Shown: positions 9,141 to 18,646 of the stretch, piece after piece
How the letters are laid out: the number at the start of each line of letters is the position of its first letter
How positions within the stretch are numbered: position 1 is the stretch's first letter
Assembly: GCA_963719645.1 (NCBI GenBank)
Contig: CAVRCT010000001.1
Coordinates: 496,001 to 560,000 of the forward strand
From: CAVRCT01 sp963719645
Lineage (GTDB): Bacteria > Pseudomonadota > Gammaproteobacteria > DSM-16500
Direction of reading: 5' to 3'
Length of the DNA stretch: 64,000 nucleotides
Program-made: the position numbers and the translations under genes
Notes under the pieces: model-generated
What the model was told of the DNA's origin: nothing
Database searches by the model: none
Seen by the model: only the letters and a program-made list of their open reading frames with translations

Positions 9141-10613
9141 TTGAAAAGAAAGCAAAGAAAAAGATATTCGGACGAACAATCTCCTCTTATTGCACTCCTT
9201 GATTTCTCTGAAATAAAAAAAGGCAATAAAAAAACTATTTACCTGACACATCCCGAAGCGGTAGCTGTTTGTCATCTAGAAACAAGACAACGATTGGTGA
9301 GCATAGGTCTTGAGTCAGTTAGATTATGGAATCCAAAGAAGTTTTCAACGAATGCAACAGAACCATCACAGCCCACAAGAATTTTTCCAATTGAGCACTT
9401 TACATCATCCGATGCACCGGACAACGAAGTTAAGAACTGGAGTGACGCACGCATTCATGTTTTATCCGATACCTATAAAAATTCAAGTGATCAAAAAGAA
9501 AATTTTGGTGAAAATAGATTAATTCAAGTTTTGCGTGATTTTTCGGGCAGATTAAAAATTATTAATCTTGAGAAGCAATCTAGTGAATGTCACACCCTCG
9601 GATTTGCCATTGCTGACTCTGAATTAATAAATGGTAATCAGTTAGCTTTGGTGCCTAACCGATTCGACGAACACAAACCTTCTAATCAAATTTTTCTCTA
9701 CGATACAACAAAGGAAAATTTTCTCAGTCTCCCTCCAACCATCATCGAGATTGCAGATAAAAATATCAATATCAGTCGATTACGAGCTACACCGGATGGA
9801 AAAATTTGGATAATACAATCCACTAGAAATTGCGCTGCAGGCCAAAACATCTATGTATTAAATGTTAACGAAAAACAAAATCCACAAAAAGAACTTGAAT
9901 GCATTCAGGTCATTCAGGGTCCACTTACTTCTATTAACCCTACGATAGACTCTGATGGGCAATTATATTTTTACAAAAGTGTTAACAAAAATTCTTCAAC
10001 AGTTGCGCTTTCACGAGGCCTTTTGACACCATCTGCTGCTTTATTTTCTTGTAATCTGACAACACGTGCTCTCTTTTTAGAATATCAAACGCCACTTCCA
10101 AATCGATTGATAAGCACAGTGATGGGGATATGCATGCCTAACTATGCGTGGTTGAATTTTATAAAAAGCAGTGAACGACAAGCTCGCATCATCAGTGAGC
10201 TTCAAAGACATACTCTGTTTAGTCCTGTTATAGCAACACTTATTGGAGAATATACAGGCGGCACAATCGATGAAGTTGAGCTTCCAGACAGAGGCGACAT
10301 GCTTAACGAATTAGAGAGTCTTTCACGTAAAGTTGCTTTTGAAAGGTGTTATTCTTCTCAAGAACAAAAAAAAGATATCGAGGAATCAGCTGCAGCATTA
10401 CAACAGCTTAAGCAAAACATTGAATCCAAATCATTGGACTATCCTACTTATGCTGCTTGCATAAATACGTGTCCAACCTTAGCCAACTTGTTGAAACAGG
10501 ATGACAAATCAGTTCCAAGCAAAACGCATAAAATGATTAAACAATTCTTAACTCAATTAACTAAGTTAGACCCGCCTATGCCGACATTATTTGCGACGCT
10601 TGGAAAAGCTTGA
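9141..10613 (+). CDS. Hypothetical protein with propeller-like N-terminal half
   Basis: This 490-residue protein is not recognised. The N-terminal two thirds contain repeated beta-rich segments, one reading VSIGLESVRLWNP, which resembles a WD-type propeller blade. The C-terminal third is helical and charged (EQKKDIEESAAALQQLKQN). There is no signal peptide or membrane segment. The leftmost start is a TTG directly after an in-frame stop and lacks a convincing ribosome binding site, so the N-terminus may be lost. It resembles the unclassified large cytosolic proteins elsewhere in this window. Confidence 0.6.
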   Translation: MKRKQRKRYSDEQSPLIALLDFSEIKKGNKKTIYLTHPEAVAVCHLETRQRLVSIGLESVRLWNPKKFSTNATEPSQPTRIFPIEHFTSSDAPDNEVKNWSDARIHVLSDTYKNSSDQKENFGENRLIQVLRDFSGRLKIINLEKQSSECHTLGFAIADSELINGNQLALVPNRFDEHKPSNQIFLYDTTKENFLSLPPTIIEIADKNINISRLRATPDGKIWIIQSTRNCAAGQNIYVLNVNEKQNPQKELECIQVIQGPLTSINPTIDSDGQLYFYKSVNKNSSTVALSRGLLTPSAALFSCNLTTRALFLEYQTPLPNRLISTVMGICMPNYAWLNFIKSSERQARIISELQRHTLFSPVIATLIGEYTGGTIDEVELPDRGDMLNELESLSRKVAFERCYSSQEQKKDIEESAAALQQLKQNIESKSLDYPTYAACINTCPTLANLLKQDDKSVPSKTHKMIKQFLTQLTKLDPPMPTLFATLGKA

Positions 10614-10680
10614 GGAATGATGTGATTTTTTTATGCGTCTAATTTAGTCTCTCCTACCAGTAATCAATGTGTCTCTACGA

Positions 10681-10945
10681 GCCTGACGGATCGACACAAA
10701 TTCCACCCATGCGTCGTCCTGAAAAATATATACGTCAACGTATTTTAACCGTAGCGACGGTACTCGCACGGAATATTTATTCAGGATCCACTTAAGTATC
10801 ATTGATCCATATAAATTCAGGAATCAGCTCTTTGTTCGTGGATCCTGAATAAATCTTACACGCTACTGCGATAACTGCGGTCATGGGCGTAAGATTTTTC
10901 AGGACGACGCATGGGGGGAATTTGTGTCGATCCCTCAGTCTACAA
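10681..10945. repeat. Type A/B compound palindrome
   Basis: A forward type-A unit (10713-10789) and a reverse type-B unit (10840-10908) flank a 50-bp spacer. The outside arms (GGATCGACACAAATTCCACC and its near-complement) extend the palindrome to about 260 bp. This is the inverse of the arrangement seen in the tandem block downstream. Confidence 0.85.
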
Positions 10946-10950
10946 GCTGC

Positions 10951-11551
10951 CACCACTGCGTCGTCCTGAAAAAATTCCGCCCACAATTTTGAGCTGAGCA
11001 TATATCTATATGCGGAATTTTGTTCAGGATCTACGATCGAAAGCAATAATTCTGTATTTAATCATTAATGTGTTATTTCAAAAATTTTTTTTTAAAAATT
11101 TATAACGACTTCAACAAATATCAACATATAAATCCCTCCACAAAGGGTTATGTTTATTAATAAGTGACACCTTCCATTCTCGTCGCCAATTTTTATAACG
11201 TTTTTCATGCTCACCTGCTGTGATTATATTTTCGTGCTGTTCGAAATAAACTAGCTTATTGAGATTATATTTAGCAGTAAATCCAGACATTACCTTGTTT
11301 TTATGTTCCCAAATTCGTTTTATTAAATCGGTGGTAGAACCAATGTACAAAGTTCCATTTTTCTTATTAGACATGATATAAACATATGCTGCACACATTG
11401 AACAATCCTTATTTGTAATTATTTGGCATTGTTATGGGGAAATAGCAATAACTTTTTGCTCTGATGATGGATCCTGAATAAAATTCCGCGTATAGAACTA
11501 TGCTACGTTCAAAACCGAGGGCGGAATTTTTTCAGGACGACGCAGTGGGGT
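10951..11551. mobile_element. Inverted type-C palindromes enclosing a GIY-YIG gene
   Basis: A forward type-C unit (10960-11033) and a reverse type-C unit (11469-11541) face each other. Their outermost 30 bp (10951-10980 and the complement of 11522-11551) are identical, including CCACTGCGTCGTCCTG. In the other compound repeats of this window the two units are separated by about 50 bp; here the spacer is 435 bp and holds a complete GIY-YIG nuclease gene. I infer that this could be a gene-bearing version of an element whose other copies are gene-less. The boundaries are the limits of the inverted identity. Confidence 0.6.
11111..11398 (-). CDS. Small GIY-YIG (URI-domain) endonuclease
   Basis: The 95-residue protein is a stand-alone GIY-YIG domain: YVYIM (residues 5-9) and TLYIGST (16-22) form the name-giving strands, R28 and H32 follow in the catalytic helix (LIKRIWEHK), and Y51 and the glutamates of AGEHEKRYKNWRREWK complete the fold. 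The C-terminal NPLWRDL is typical of the UPF0213-like group. Such domains nick or cut DNA using a metal ion. The gene has no partner and sits between two inverted palindromic repeats, which suggests a role in spreading them. An alternative is a passenger or housekeeping nuclease. Confidence 0.92.
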   Translation of the reverse strand: MCAAYVYIMSNKKNGTLYIGSTTDLIKRIWEHKNKVMSGFTAKYNLNKLVYFEQHENIITAGEHEKRYKNWRREWKVSLINKHNPLWRDLYVDIC

Positions 11552-11755
11552 TACTTGCAGCGACGCAGTGGGGTTACTTGCAGCGACGCAGTGGGGTTAC
11601 TTGCAGCGACGCAGTGGGGTTACTTGCAGCGACGCAGTGGGGTTGCTTGCAGCGACGCAGTGGGGTTGCTTGCAGCGACGCAGTGGGGTTGCTTGCAGCG
11701 ACGCAGTGGGGTTGCTTGCAGCGACGCAGTGGGGTTGCTTGCAGCGACGCAATAA
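11539..11755. repeat. 23-bp tandem repeat, nine full copies plus a partial
   Basis: The unit GACGCAGTGGGG plus TTACTTGCAGC recurs every 23 bp from 11539; copy starts are 11539, 11562, 11585 and so on to 11746. The first four copies have TTAC and the next five TTGC, so a variant spread within the array. The first copy begins with the terminal GACGCAGTGG of the type-C palindrome, so the array grew from the element's edge. Because 23 is not a multiple of three, all frames stay open across it, and the apparent reading frames are artefacts. Confidence 0.95.
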
Positions 11756-11789
11756 GGTTACAGACATTTATTTAAAAGCACTCCCAATC

Positions 11790-12775
11790 CTAAGGATTGA
11801 TGCAAATTCCACCCATGTGTCGTCCTGAAAAATCTTACGCACAAATTATTTGACCGCAGTTATCGCAGTAGCGCGTAAGATTTATTCAGGATCCACGAAC
11901 GAAGAACTCATTCCTGAATTTATATAGATCGAGGATACTCAAGTGGATCCTGAATAAATATTCCGTGCGAGTACCGTCGCTGCGGTTAAAATACGTTGAC
12001 GTCATATTTTTCAGGACGACGCATGGGTGGAATTTGTATCGATCCGTCAGCCCGCAGGGCCCAGGTACTCCTCCGCTGTGTCGTCCTGAAAAATCTTACG
12101 CACAAATTATTTGACCGCAGTTATCGCAGTAGCGCGTAAGATTTATTCAGGATCCACGAACGAAGAACTCATTCCTGAATTTATATAGATCGAGGATACT
12201 CAAGTGGATCCTGAATAAATATTCCGTGCGAGTACCGTCGCTGCGGTTAAAATACGTTGACGTCATATTTTTCAGGACGACGCATGGGTGGAATTTGTAT
12301 CGATCCGTCAGCCCGCAGGGCCCAGGTACTCCTCCGCTGTGTCGTCCTGAAAAATCTTACGCACAAATTATTTGACCGCAGTTATCGCAGTAGCGCGTAA
12401 GATTTATTCAGGATCCACGAACGAAGAACTCATTCCTGAATTTATATAGATCGAGGATACTCAAGTGGATCCTGAATAAATATTCCGTGCGAGTACCGTC
12501 GCTGCGGTTAAAATACGTTGACGTCATATTTTTCAGGACGACGCATGGGTGGAATTTGTATCGATCCGTCAGCCCGCAGGGCCCAGGTACTCCTCCGCTG
12601 CGTTGTCCTGAAAAATCTTACGCCCATCAGCCCGCAGGGCCAAGGTACTCCTCCGCTGTGTCGTCCTGAAAAATCTTACGCCCAAATTATTTGACCGTAG
12701 TTATTGCAGTAGCGCGTAAGATTTATTCAGGATCCACGAACGGAGAACTCATTCCTGAATTTATAGGTATCGATG
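11790..12775. repeat. 261-bp tandem repeat of B/A compound palindrome
   Basis: Three essentially identical 261-bp copies begin at about 11821, 12082 and 12343. They are followed by a 58-bp partial copy at 12604 and a last type-B unit from 12660 that runs to the end of the ABC gene. Each copy contains a forward type-B unit, a 50-bp spacer, a reverse type-A unit, and the arm ATCGATCCGTCAGCCCGCAG. No gene is seen here. Confidence 0.93.
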
Positions 12776-12787
12776 ATGCAAAAGTAT

Positions 12788-14893
12788 TTATTTTAAAAAC
12801 CCGCCCAATCTCCCTCTATAAAACAATTCTTTATATGACCCACAATCAATAATCTTCCCATGATCCAACACATAAATTAAATCCGCATCCATAATCGTAC
12901 TATACCGATGCGCTATCACAATTCTCGTCATATTAAGCGATTTCAAATTATCAAGTATCAGTGCTTGACTCGTATTATCCAACGCAGAAGTCGCTTCATC
13001 TAAAAATAAAATCTTGGGATGAGTTGCCAACGCTCTAGCAATTAATATTTTTTGTTTCTGCCCGCCTGAAATCAATTCGCCTGGATTGTCTGAAACATGG
13101 GTGTACATTCTCATAGGCATGACTTTAATGTCTTCATCTAATCCGACAAGCTTGGCCAACTGCCATGCATCATCCAGGGTAATATTCGTATTAACAGAGA
13201 TGTTTGAAAAAATACTACCCGAAAAAATATTAGTACTTTGCAATACAACGCCAAAATTCTTTCTGAGTGAACGCATATCTACATTTTTTATCTCATTACC
13301 ATCCACTTTGATGAGCCCGGAATAGTCCGTCTCTAACCCAAGCAAAACTTTAAAAATGCTTGATTTACCAGCACCTGACTTACCTACAATTGCAACAAAA
13401 CTTCCTCGCTTAATATCCATAGAAATATCTTGTAAAATTGCAGAATCAGTTTGCGGACTTTTCAGCGAAACATTAAAAAGCTGAACATCACCTGAAATAG
13501 CAAAACTACTATCCATCTGAGTGGATATCTGCACATCTTCACTTAATATAGGTGCTAATCGCTTTAATCCCGGCAACAAGTGTGTCAGAGTAACAATATC
13601 AGTAGACAATTTTTCAAAATGAATTGATAACTGCCAAATACATAGCATAAATGGCAGCATTTTATGTATATCCATTATCATTGGATTAATATAAAAAAAA
13701 CTATAAAAAATTAAGAACAGAGAGGCAGGTGCAATGGCTTCAATCAGCCAAAGCATGGTTTCTAATTTAAATGATTTTTCGAAATAGACCTTAGCCTTTA
13801 ACAAATGATAAAGCCATCTGCGATGCATACTATATGCTACATTAGAAGATCTAATTTTTTCTATCTGCATTAACGATTCATTTAAAAAAGAAATAGTTTT
13901 ACTTTGTTGTGAAAAATAAGCATTTATTTGCTTCGCATTTCTAGCCAGTGAAAATAATTTTATTATGAAAATAATGATATAAATTGTGAAATAAATAAAA
14001 GCAAGCAACAAACTGCAATATGCCATATAGACAAGCAAAAATATAAACGATAGCACGCCACAAACCACCATCAATACCGTTGCAAAAATGACTGACAAAG
14101 AAGCCTCATAGTCAGTAAGACGCTGAACAAAATCACTCGATGTAAATTTCTTAACTGCACCAAAAGGCAGACGCAACATATAACTCCATGCAGATGGCAA
14201 AACAACGGCTAAGACTCTGATACTCAGTACTTTTAAATATAAATCACTTAGATAACAGACTAGAGAAGAGCCAACTACCGCCATTAAAGAAATCAAAAAT
14301 AAAATAAAATTGTGACCCTCCTTTAAATCATGAACATGATTAAAAATATAACCCGAGATCAGTGAAATCAGAAGCACTGAGAGTGACGATAAAAAACCAA
14401 GCCCGAAAGAAACAAGAAATCCTTTCTTAAAAAAACGAAAAACAAAAATAAGTAAACTTGATAAATTAACTGCAAAAAGTGAATGAGCTGGATAACATTG
14501 CCACGCCCCACTCAATTCATGACTACTGATACGTTCAGAATAGTGTTCAAACTGTTTCAGCTTGGGATTATATAAATTCAGTCTGCCAAATTGATTAGGA
14601 ATAAGAACTTTATATTGATCTGATCCCTTAAATTTCAATATTATTGGATGCAAGAGTTTAGCAAATATATTTTCAAAGGATAACAATACTGGTTCAAAGA
14701 TTAATCCAAATAACTCTTTACTTGAATTATCAAGATTAATAGTCAGTTTCTCTCTAGCAACTTCGTTCCAATCAATAGATACCTTTTGTTGCATCGCAAC
14801 AAATTTAATGCAATTAATTAAGTCGCAATTCAAATGAGAAGAACGAGCGACTTTGTCAAATGCCTGCTGGAAAAATGATGCTGTTAATCGCAT
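12788..14893 (-). CDS. NHLM-type ABC exporter, second subunit (no peptidase)
   Basis: The 701-residue protein has an N-terminal soluble region of about 150 residues without C39 residues, then five to six membrane segments (about 155-425), then an ATP-binding domain: Walker A VGKSGAGKSS, signature ISGGQKQK, Walker B ILFLDEATSALD. This is the layout of the peptidase-less subunit of NHLM/NHLP bacteriocin exporters, which pairs with a C39-peptidase ABC subunit. Its start overlaps the end of that gene by 10 bp. It should form half of the pore that exports the cleaved peptide. It is the last gene of the cluster; repeats begin right after its stop. Confidence 0.9.
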   Translation of the reverse strand: MRLTASFFQQAFDKVARSSHLNCDLINCIKFVAMQQKVSIDWNEVAREKLTINLDNSSKELFGLIFEPVLLSFENIFAKLLHPIILKFKGSDQYKVLIPNQFGRLNLYNPKLKQFEHYSERISSHELSGAWQCYPAHSLFAVNLSSLLIFVFRFFKKGFLVSFGLGFLSSLSVLLISLISGYIFNHVHDLKEGHNFILFLISLMAVVGSSLVCYLSDLYLKVLSIRVLAVVLPSAWSYMLRLPFGAVKKFTSSDFVQRLTDYEASLSVIFATVLMVVCGVLSFIFLLVYMAYCSLLLAFIYFTIYIIIFIIKLFSLARNAKQINAYFSQQSKTISFLNESLMQIEKIRSSNVAYSMHRRWLYHLLKAKVYFEKSFKLETMLWLIEAIAPASLFLIFYSFFYINPMIMDIHKMLPFMLCIWQLSIHFEKLSTDIVTLTHLLPGLKRLAPILSEDVQISTQMDSSFAISGDVQLFNVSLKSPQTDSAILQDISMDIKRGSFVAIVGKSGAGKSSIFKVLLGLETDYSGLIKVDGNEIKNVDMRSLRKNFGVVLQSTNIFSGSIFSNISVNTNITLDDAWQLAKLVGLDEDIKVMPMRMYTHVSDNPGELISGGQKQKILIARALATHPKILFLDEATSALDNTSQALILDNLKSLNMTRIVIAHRYSTIMDADLIYVLDHGKIIDCGSYKELFYRGRLGGFLK

Positions 14894-17088
14894 AGCATTG
14901 AATCACGCAATGTCGCTTCATTTGCAACTAAAGAATAATAATAACTTTGATTCTCTATCAACTCTTGATGCTTTCCTTGTTCGACAATGCTACCCTTGTT
15001 TAAAACATAAATTTGATCGCAATGTTGAATCGTTGAGAGGCGATGTGCAACAAATATTATTGTCTTATTGTTTTTACGTAAATTCTTTATGATAGCTTGT
15101 TCTGTATTTTCATCCATTGCAGATGTTGCCTCGTCAAGAATTAGTATCGGTGTATCCTGGATCAGTGCTCTTGCAAGATCAATCCTTTGCTTCTCACCAC
15201 CACTAAAGTTACGTCCTTCTTCATCAACGACACCGCTCAACTTTCTATTTGCAATTAACTCTGATAAACAAGCATCGCTGATCGATTGCTCAAGAAGCAC
15301 TTGGCTAGCATTCTCATTTGAAAACAGTAAATTTTGCAAAATTGTACCTGAAAAAAGTGAAACATCCTGAGAGACATAGGCATATAACGTTGCAAGTTCA
15401 TCGGCGGAGTGATTTGATAATAGATTTTTATTAAATAAAATTTCTCCTTCGGTCGGGGGATAAAAACCACAAATTAATTTAGCAAGTGTTGATTTTCCCG
15501 ATCCCGTTCCACCAACCAATGCAACATGATCACCTCGACTAATTTTTAAATTAATATCGTTCAATACAGGTGATGAATTTTTATTATAATAAAATGTGAC
15601 CTGAGAAAGAGAAATTATTTCCTTTTCATTAGCAGCAAATTTTTTTATGACTTGTTTAGGCGTAAAACGGGGATCTTTGTCATAAGATAAAATATCGTCA
15701 AGCCTCGTATTATTCGCATATACCGCTTGAGAATCTTGTAATCCTTGAAATATCCGAGATATGCCATTTTGGAAAATCAACAGTAATGAGTAATATCCCA
15801 TTAAATTACCGAGCGACAGTGAACCGCAAGCAACTTGATAAGCGCCCAAATAGACGATAGAGAGTGACGAAACCTGATTTTGCATTCTTCTTAGCGACAG
15901 CGCTGTAATTGCAAGGAAATCGTCATTACCTTGGACACGCATTTTATTGAAAAATAATGTTCTCCATTTTTTAAAAATGGACTCTTCTAAGCCGCACGCT
16001 TTGATTGTTTCAATGTTTCGAATACTTGAAATACTGTGAGAATACAATTTACCGACTAGGTGTGCATTTGATTTTTCAGAGGAGGATTTTATTCTTGAGA
16101 GGTAAACAAACAGGATGAGTGAAATAACGGTCAGCAAAAGTGATAGCAATGACAATACCCAGTCAATTTCTATCATGAATATGAAACAGACCGTGGATGT
16201 GATCATTCCAAGCATCAATACCAGTGCATTCTCAAAAATTAGATTGGTCACAAACTCGGCTCTATTCAACACTGAAACAATTTCGCTGCGTTGACGCAAT
16301 GAAAAAAATAGCATTGGCAATTGAAAAATATGGCTTAAAATTTCTGATATCTTTTTTAAGGAGGCTTTCGAATGTAATTTGAACTGAATTCTCTTATAAA
16401 TAAACGTTAGAAATATGAGAATAGTCGATGTTAAGAATGTTAGAAAAATAATATCTGGAATCAGGTTGTTATTTTTTGCAAGGATACCTTGATCGATAAA
16501 TATCTTAAACAAGACTGAACTTAAATAGGGAATAGTGCCAATCAACGACAATAGTAACAGTAGATAACATAATTCTGAATGAAAACCTGAAAACCATTTT
16601 TGGATGAATTTTAGCAATGAGAAGGTTTTTTTGCTGACAGTGATGTGCTGCGTTGGTGTTATTTCAAGGATAACACCTGTAAATGCCTTGTCGAACGCAG
16701 CCATTGTGATTATCATTTCGCCATGAGCTGGATCATTGATTGAAACTTTATTTGCTTTGATGTTGTTGATGACAACATAATGATTGAAGTTCCAATACGC
16801 TATTACTGGAAGTGAGAATTCATTGAGACCATCGATATCAACTTTGTATGCTTCTGCGTTAAATCCATAGTGTTTAGCAACCGTTAAAAGTGTTTGTGCT
16901 TTGCATCCATCTCGTGAAACACCGCATTTTTCGCGTAATTTCTCTATGGAGAGATTCATTTTGTGATGGGCAAACACCATTGCGAGAGACGCTATGCCGC
17001 ATTCTGTATCGGAAAATTGTAGAATGACTGGGACTTTCGTTTTCCAGACGAGGAATAAATTTTTTATTTTTAGGATTATTTTTTGCAT
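14884..17088 (-). CDS. C39 peptidase-containing ABC transporter (PCAT, NHLM type)
   Basis: The 734-residue protein has an N-terminal C39 peptidase with all catalytic residues visible: Cys30 in DTECGIAS, His103 in FNHYVVI and Asp119 in NDPAHG. Membrane segments follow from about 170 to 440, then the ATP-binding domain (Walker A GGTGSGKST, signature FSGGEKQR, Walker B ILILDEATSAMD). Such proteins remove the leader of a peptide after a double-glycine-like site and export the core. Its likely substrate is the 53-residue peptide encoded at 19787. A 686-bp palindrome-filled gap separates it from the HlyD gene, which may weaken cotranscription. CGGAG lies upstream of the ATG. Confidence 0.95.
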   Translation of the reverse strand: MQKIILKIKNLFLVWKTKVPVILQFSDTECGIASLAMVFAHHKMNLSIEKLREKCGVSRDGCKAQTLLTVAKHYGFNAEAYKVDIDGLNEFSLPVIAYWNFNHYVVINNIKANKVSINDPAHGEMIITMAAFDKAFTGVILEITPTQHITVSKKTFSLLKFIQKWFSGFHSELCYLLLLLSLIGTIPYLSSVLFKIFIDQGILAKNNNLIPDIIFLTFLTSTILIFLTFIYKRIQFKLHSKASLKKISEILSHIFQLPMLFFSLRQRSEIVSVLNRAEFVTNLIFENALVLMLGMITSTVCFIFMIEIDWVLSLLSLLLTVISLILFVYLSRIKSSSEKSNAHLVGKLYSHSISSIRNIETIKACGLEESIFKKWRTLFFNKMRVQGNDDFLAITALSLRRMQNQVSSLSIVYLGAYQVACGSLSLGNLMGYYSLLLIFQNGISRIFQGLQDSQAVYANNTRLDDILSYDKDPRFTPKQVIKKFAANEKEIISLSQVTFYYNKNSSPVLNDINLKISRGDHVALVGGTGSGKSTLAKLICGFYPPTEGEILFNKNLLSNHSADELATLYAYVSQDVSLFSGTILQNLLFSNENASQVLLEQSISDACLSELIANRKLSGVVDEEGRNFSGGEKQRIDLARALIQDTPILILDEATSAMDENTEQAIIKNLRKNNKTIIFVAHRLSTIQHCDQIYVLNKGSIVEQGKHQELIENQSYYYSLVANEATLRDSMLCD

Positions 17089-17305
17089 TGGATAGTGAAC
17101 TCCGATAAGGCTTTATCTCTCTGCTCCTTCTCACTCCGTAAGCGTCAAGCTAAGCAAAATTTCCTTAGCTTGATGTCCATGGCGAGGAGAGGAAGTTGAT
17201 GGATGAAGTTCTTTTAAAACGCTTAAGAAAGCGCATCATCCTGAGCGCTCCAACTCCCGAAAAAGAGGGGGCAGCATTGAATAAGAACTTCTTCTTTTTA
17301 TACAA

Positions 17306-17680
17306 ATCCCCCTTGCTCCCCCTTTTTCAAAGTGGGAGACCTTCTAAACAGCTTTCACTGTTAAAACACAGAGCTGTTTAGAAGGTCTCCCACTTTGAAA
17401 AAGGGGGAACAAGGGGCAATGGCACTAGCTTAAGAACTGTTGTCCCGGAATTTAGTAGCTCTTAACGAGCGCCTTTTGCTCGTTTAGAGCTACTTAATGT
17501 CCGGGATCCATCTTCAATTTATCGCCCTCTTGCTTTTAACTTATATGCTTTAAGCAAAATGGATCCCGGACATTAACTGGCGCTAAATTCGCAAAAAGCG
17601 CTCATTAAGCGCCAGTAAATTCCGGGACGACAGTTCTTAAGCTAGTGCCATTGGGAACAAGGGGGATTTGTATAAAAAAA
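17306..17680. repeat. Nested palindromes interrupting the peptide operon
   Basis: The HlyD-to-C39 gap (17089-17774) has no gene. An outer palindrome has arms with CAAATCCCCCTTG at left and CAAGGGGGATTTG at right, and an inner 18-bp loop between AGCTGTTTAGAAGGTCTCCC arms. Its right arm is split by the insertion described at 17417-17652. A degenerate partial repeat (GCTTAAGAAAGCGC followed by ATCATCCTGAGCGC) lies at about 17220-17250. Confidence 0.8.
17417..17652. mobile_element. Compound palindromic MITE-like insertion with 12-bp duplication
   Basis: The 236-bp unit has terminal inverted repeats CAATGGCACTAGCTTAAGAA and complement. It holds a forward type-D' unit (17439-17509) and a reverse type-D unit (17561-17631) around a 51-bp spacer. 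The direct repeat GGGAACAAGGGG occurs on both sides (17405-17416 and 17653-17664), and removing the unit with one copy restores the outer palindrome. This is good evidence for a discrete insertion event. No protein is encoded, so movement would need an enzyme from elsewhere. Confidence 0.75.
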
Positions 17681-17774
17681 ATAAATTTTTCTCTGTAGAT
17701 ACCCATGAAGGTGATTACAAAAAATCAAGAAACTCATTATGCGTCAGCACAAAAAGCGCATCCTTGACACGAGA

Positions 17775-18623
17775 CTAGCGCTGAGCCATCAATCGCGCTG
17801 GCGAACTTTTTTTATAAATTATCTTAGCAGACACCATGGTCCCCGGCTCAATGCGATAAGACGAACCACGCTTTGTAGTCCATGCTAGCCCACTGTCCGT
17901 CGATTTATCTCTTTGTAAACGAATTTTGACAACAAAAGGAGCGCCTCCCATAAAAAAATCATCCACTAAATTCATATTGCCCAGATACGAATAGACCAAT
18001 TGTTTTGAAATCGGATACGCAGAAATACTAATCACTTTTCCGACAATGTATCCATGCGCATACTGTGATATGTCATTAGATAATACATAAGCGTTCATCC
18101 CCACTACTATCTTTTTTCCATGCGTACGATCTGCAAAAACTAACGCGTCTAATTGCGTGTTTGAACTATTCATCTCAGTGTTTGATAACAAATTTGTTAA
18201 AGGAGAATAAGCATTTCCATTCGGACTAGATAATTCTTCTTTAGCGGCAATAAGCTCAGATTTTGTTTTTAGTAAGTCCTCTAGCGTGACATAATGATTC
18301 TCAAACATTTTCTTCTTCTTATTGTATAAGTCTTCTAACAAAACAATTTTTTCATTACGATCTTTCAACGCTTGACTAAAAAGAGTTTCAACTGCAATTA
18401 ATTTTTCTTCCGGCAGAATCATGCCATTTGTATCAACACTCAATGTAATCGTTCCAAACAATCCCCACAGCAAAATACAAACGAGTATTAACGCCGCAAA
18501 AATCATCCAGAGCCACTCGCTGGGATTAATCACTTGGAGTGCTGGGTATATTTCATCTAATGAGTTCAAATTATCAAGAGCATTTTGACGAAATAAATTA
18601 TTATCAAAAGAAGATTTCAACAT
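17775..18623 (-). CDS. HlyD-family adaptor, NHLM bacteriocin secretion type
   Basis: The 282-residue protein has one N-terminal membrane anchor (about residues 35-62, PSEWLWMIFAALILVCILLW), a short coiled-coil hairpin with heptad-like charged helices (about 90-145), and a beta-barrel C-terminal part. The hairpin is short, as in the NHLM secretion proteins rather than long type I adaptors. It would bridge the ABC exporter towards the outer membrane. It starts 23 bp after the ATP-grasp gene and is thus transcribed with it. Confidence 0.88.
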   Translation of the reverse strand: MLKSSFDNNLFRQNALDNLNSLDEIYPALQVINPSEWLWMIFAALILVCILLWGLFGTITLSVDTNGMILPEEKLIAVETLFSQALKDRNEKIVLLEDLYNKKKKMFENHYVTLEDLLKTKSELIAAKEELSSPNGNAYSPLTNLLSNTEMNSSNTQLDALVFADRTHGKKIVVGMNAYVLSNDISQYAHGYIVGKVISISAYPISKQLVYSYLGNMNLVDDFFMGGAPFVVKIRLQRDKSTDSGLAWTTKRGSSYRIEPGTMVSAKIIYKKSSPARLMAQR

Positions 18624-18646
18624 CTAGTCAACACTATTCCTTTAGG

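Noticed and set aside
10792..11046. 84-codon minus-strand frame
   Set aside because: It is composed of type-A/B/C palindrome sequence only.
11539..11755. Array resembling a CRISPR
   Set aside because: The 23-bp units are directly adjacent with no spacers, and there are no cas genes.
11500..11828. Three overlapping open frames of 66-91 codons in the 23-bp array
   Set aside because: A repeat length of 23 keeps all frames open automatically; the frames lack ribosome sites and extend into palindromes.
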